From: Neovahlkampfia damariscottae | Lineage: Eukaryota > Heterolobosea > Selenaionea > Neovahlkampfiida > Neovahlkampfiidae | Length of the DNA stretch: 64,000 nucleotides | Assembly: GCA_016618085.1 (NCBI GenBank) | Contig: JABLTG010000069.1 | Location: 31,936-95,935, forward strand | Direction: 5' to 3' | In this document: positions 63,788 to 64,000 of the stretch, one piece after another | Layout of the letters: every line of letters begins with the position of its first letter | How positions within the stretch are numbered: the stretch's first letter is position 1 | The notes under the pieces: generated by a model | The model's input: the letters and a program-made list of their open reading frames with translations, nothing else | Told to the model about the DNA's origin: nothing | The model's database searches: none | Program-made: the position numbers and the translations under genes

Positions 63788-64000
63788 TTTTGAGTTTTAG
63801 GTTTTAGGTTTAGGGTTTGAGGTTTTGGGTTTTAGGTTTGAGGTTTTGGGTTTTGGGTTTTGGGTTTTGGGTTTTGGGTTTTGGGTTTTAGGTTTTAGGT
63901 TTTGGGTTTTGGGTTTGGGTTTTGGGTTTGGGTTTGGGTTTTGGGTTTGGGTTTGGGTTTGGGTTTGGGTTTGGGTTTGGGTTTGGGTTTGGGTTTGGTT
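63788..64000 (+). repeat. Telomeric repeat, TTTGGG/TTTTGGG type
   Basis: Irregular units TTTTAGG, TTTAGGG, TTTGAGG and TTTTGGG at the inner side grade into uniform TTTGGG at the tip. The G-rich strand runs 5' to 3' toward the right edge, the correct orientation for a right chromosome end. Variants inside and a clean repeat outside are typical of telomeres. Confidence 0.85.

Noticed and set aside
1-64000. CRISPR array or bacterial operons
   Set aside because: No direct repeats with regular spacers were seen, and introns, eukaryotic tRNAs and eukaryote-only proteins exclude a prokaryotic origin. The 49.7-50.3 kb periodicity is due to splice sites, not spacers.

Overview
The window reads as the end of a chromosome from an AT-rich unicellular eukaryote. 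It has dense genes on both strands, very short GT..AG introns (mostly 26-45 nt), nuclear-type tRNAs (initiator Met and Lys-CTT) and a G-rich repeat of the TTTGGG/TTTTGGG type running to the right edge. TAA, TGA and TAG are all used as stops. The organism breathes aerobically: it has complex I subunit NDUFA6 and a succinate-CoA ligase beta subunit with a presequence. I cannot place it in a lineage from the sequence alone. It is not a ciliate with a reassigned code. A free-living protist such as a heterolobosean-like amoeba or flagellate is possible but unproven.

Layout. 0-6.8 kb: the eIF3h C-terminus, a protein kinase-Kelch fusion, a small FAM241-like membrane protein, two tRNAs, a divergent actin, a pseudouridine synthase and a small RGS protein. 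7-27 kb: a signalling cluster. Four complete genes and one pseudogene of a DOMON-like/7TM/RGS receptor family alternate with three C2-domain genes (one with a beta-propeller tail) and small unknown genes; an NDR-type kinase, a TBC Rab-GAP and a WW protein follow. 27-32.5 kb: NDUFA6, succinate-CoA ligase, two methyltransferase paralogues and an F-box/SPRY protein. 32.7-46.3 kb: an accessory and decaying zone. It holds a divergent actin, a SAM-NTPase-nuclease gene of the Crinkler/RHS kind, a Tc1/mariner remnant, a small decayed LTR retrotransposon, the fifth receptor gene, a Fanzor (TnpB-like) C-terminal fragment, a long degraded gene and a transporter pseudogene. 46.3-63.3 kb: mostly single-copy conserved genes: an RGS-RGS-pseudokinase-RGS protein, an ankyrin gene with an extraordinary micro-exon array, a Ras-like GTPase, WDR12, a PB1 protein, PAF1, TRAP-gamma, COMMD4, V-ATPase subunit E, NHLRC2 and a Ptc7-like PP2C. 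After that come a fragment and the telomeric repeat.

The most striking observation is in the ankyrin gene (minus strand, 49651-50285). Seventeen consecutive introns of 28-40 nt are separated by sixteen micro-exons. Thirteen of these are a single codon long and the rest are 6, 9 and 12 nt; all keep reading phase 0. Other genes in the window have 10-nt micro-exons, and one has an exon whose only coding content is the start codon. A CCAATCA motif (either orientation, with variants) lies 1-30 nt upstream of many start codons and helped choose starts. Convergent gene pairs share stop-codon bases.

Functionally the left half is rich in candidate G-protein signalling parts: five 7TM-RGS receptors, a small RGS protein, a triple-RGS pseudokinase and a Ras-like GTPase. 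A 386-bp stretch identical between two receptor genes 21 kb apart points to recent gene conversion of the extracellular domain.
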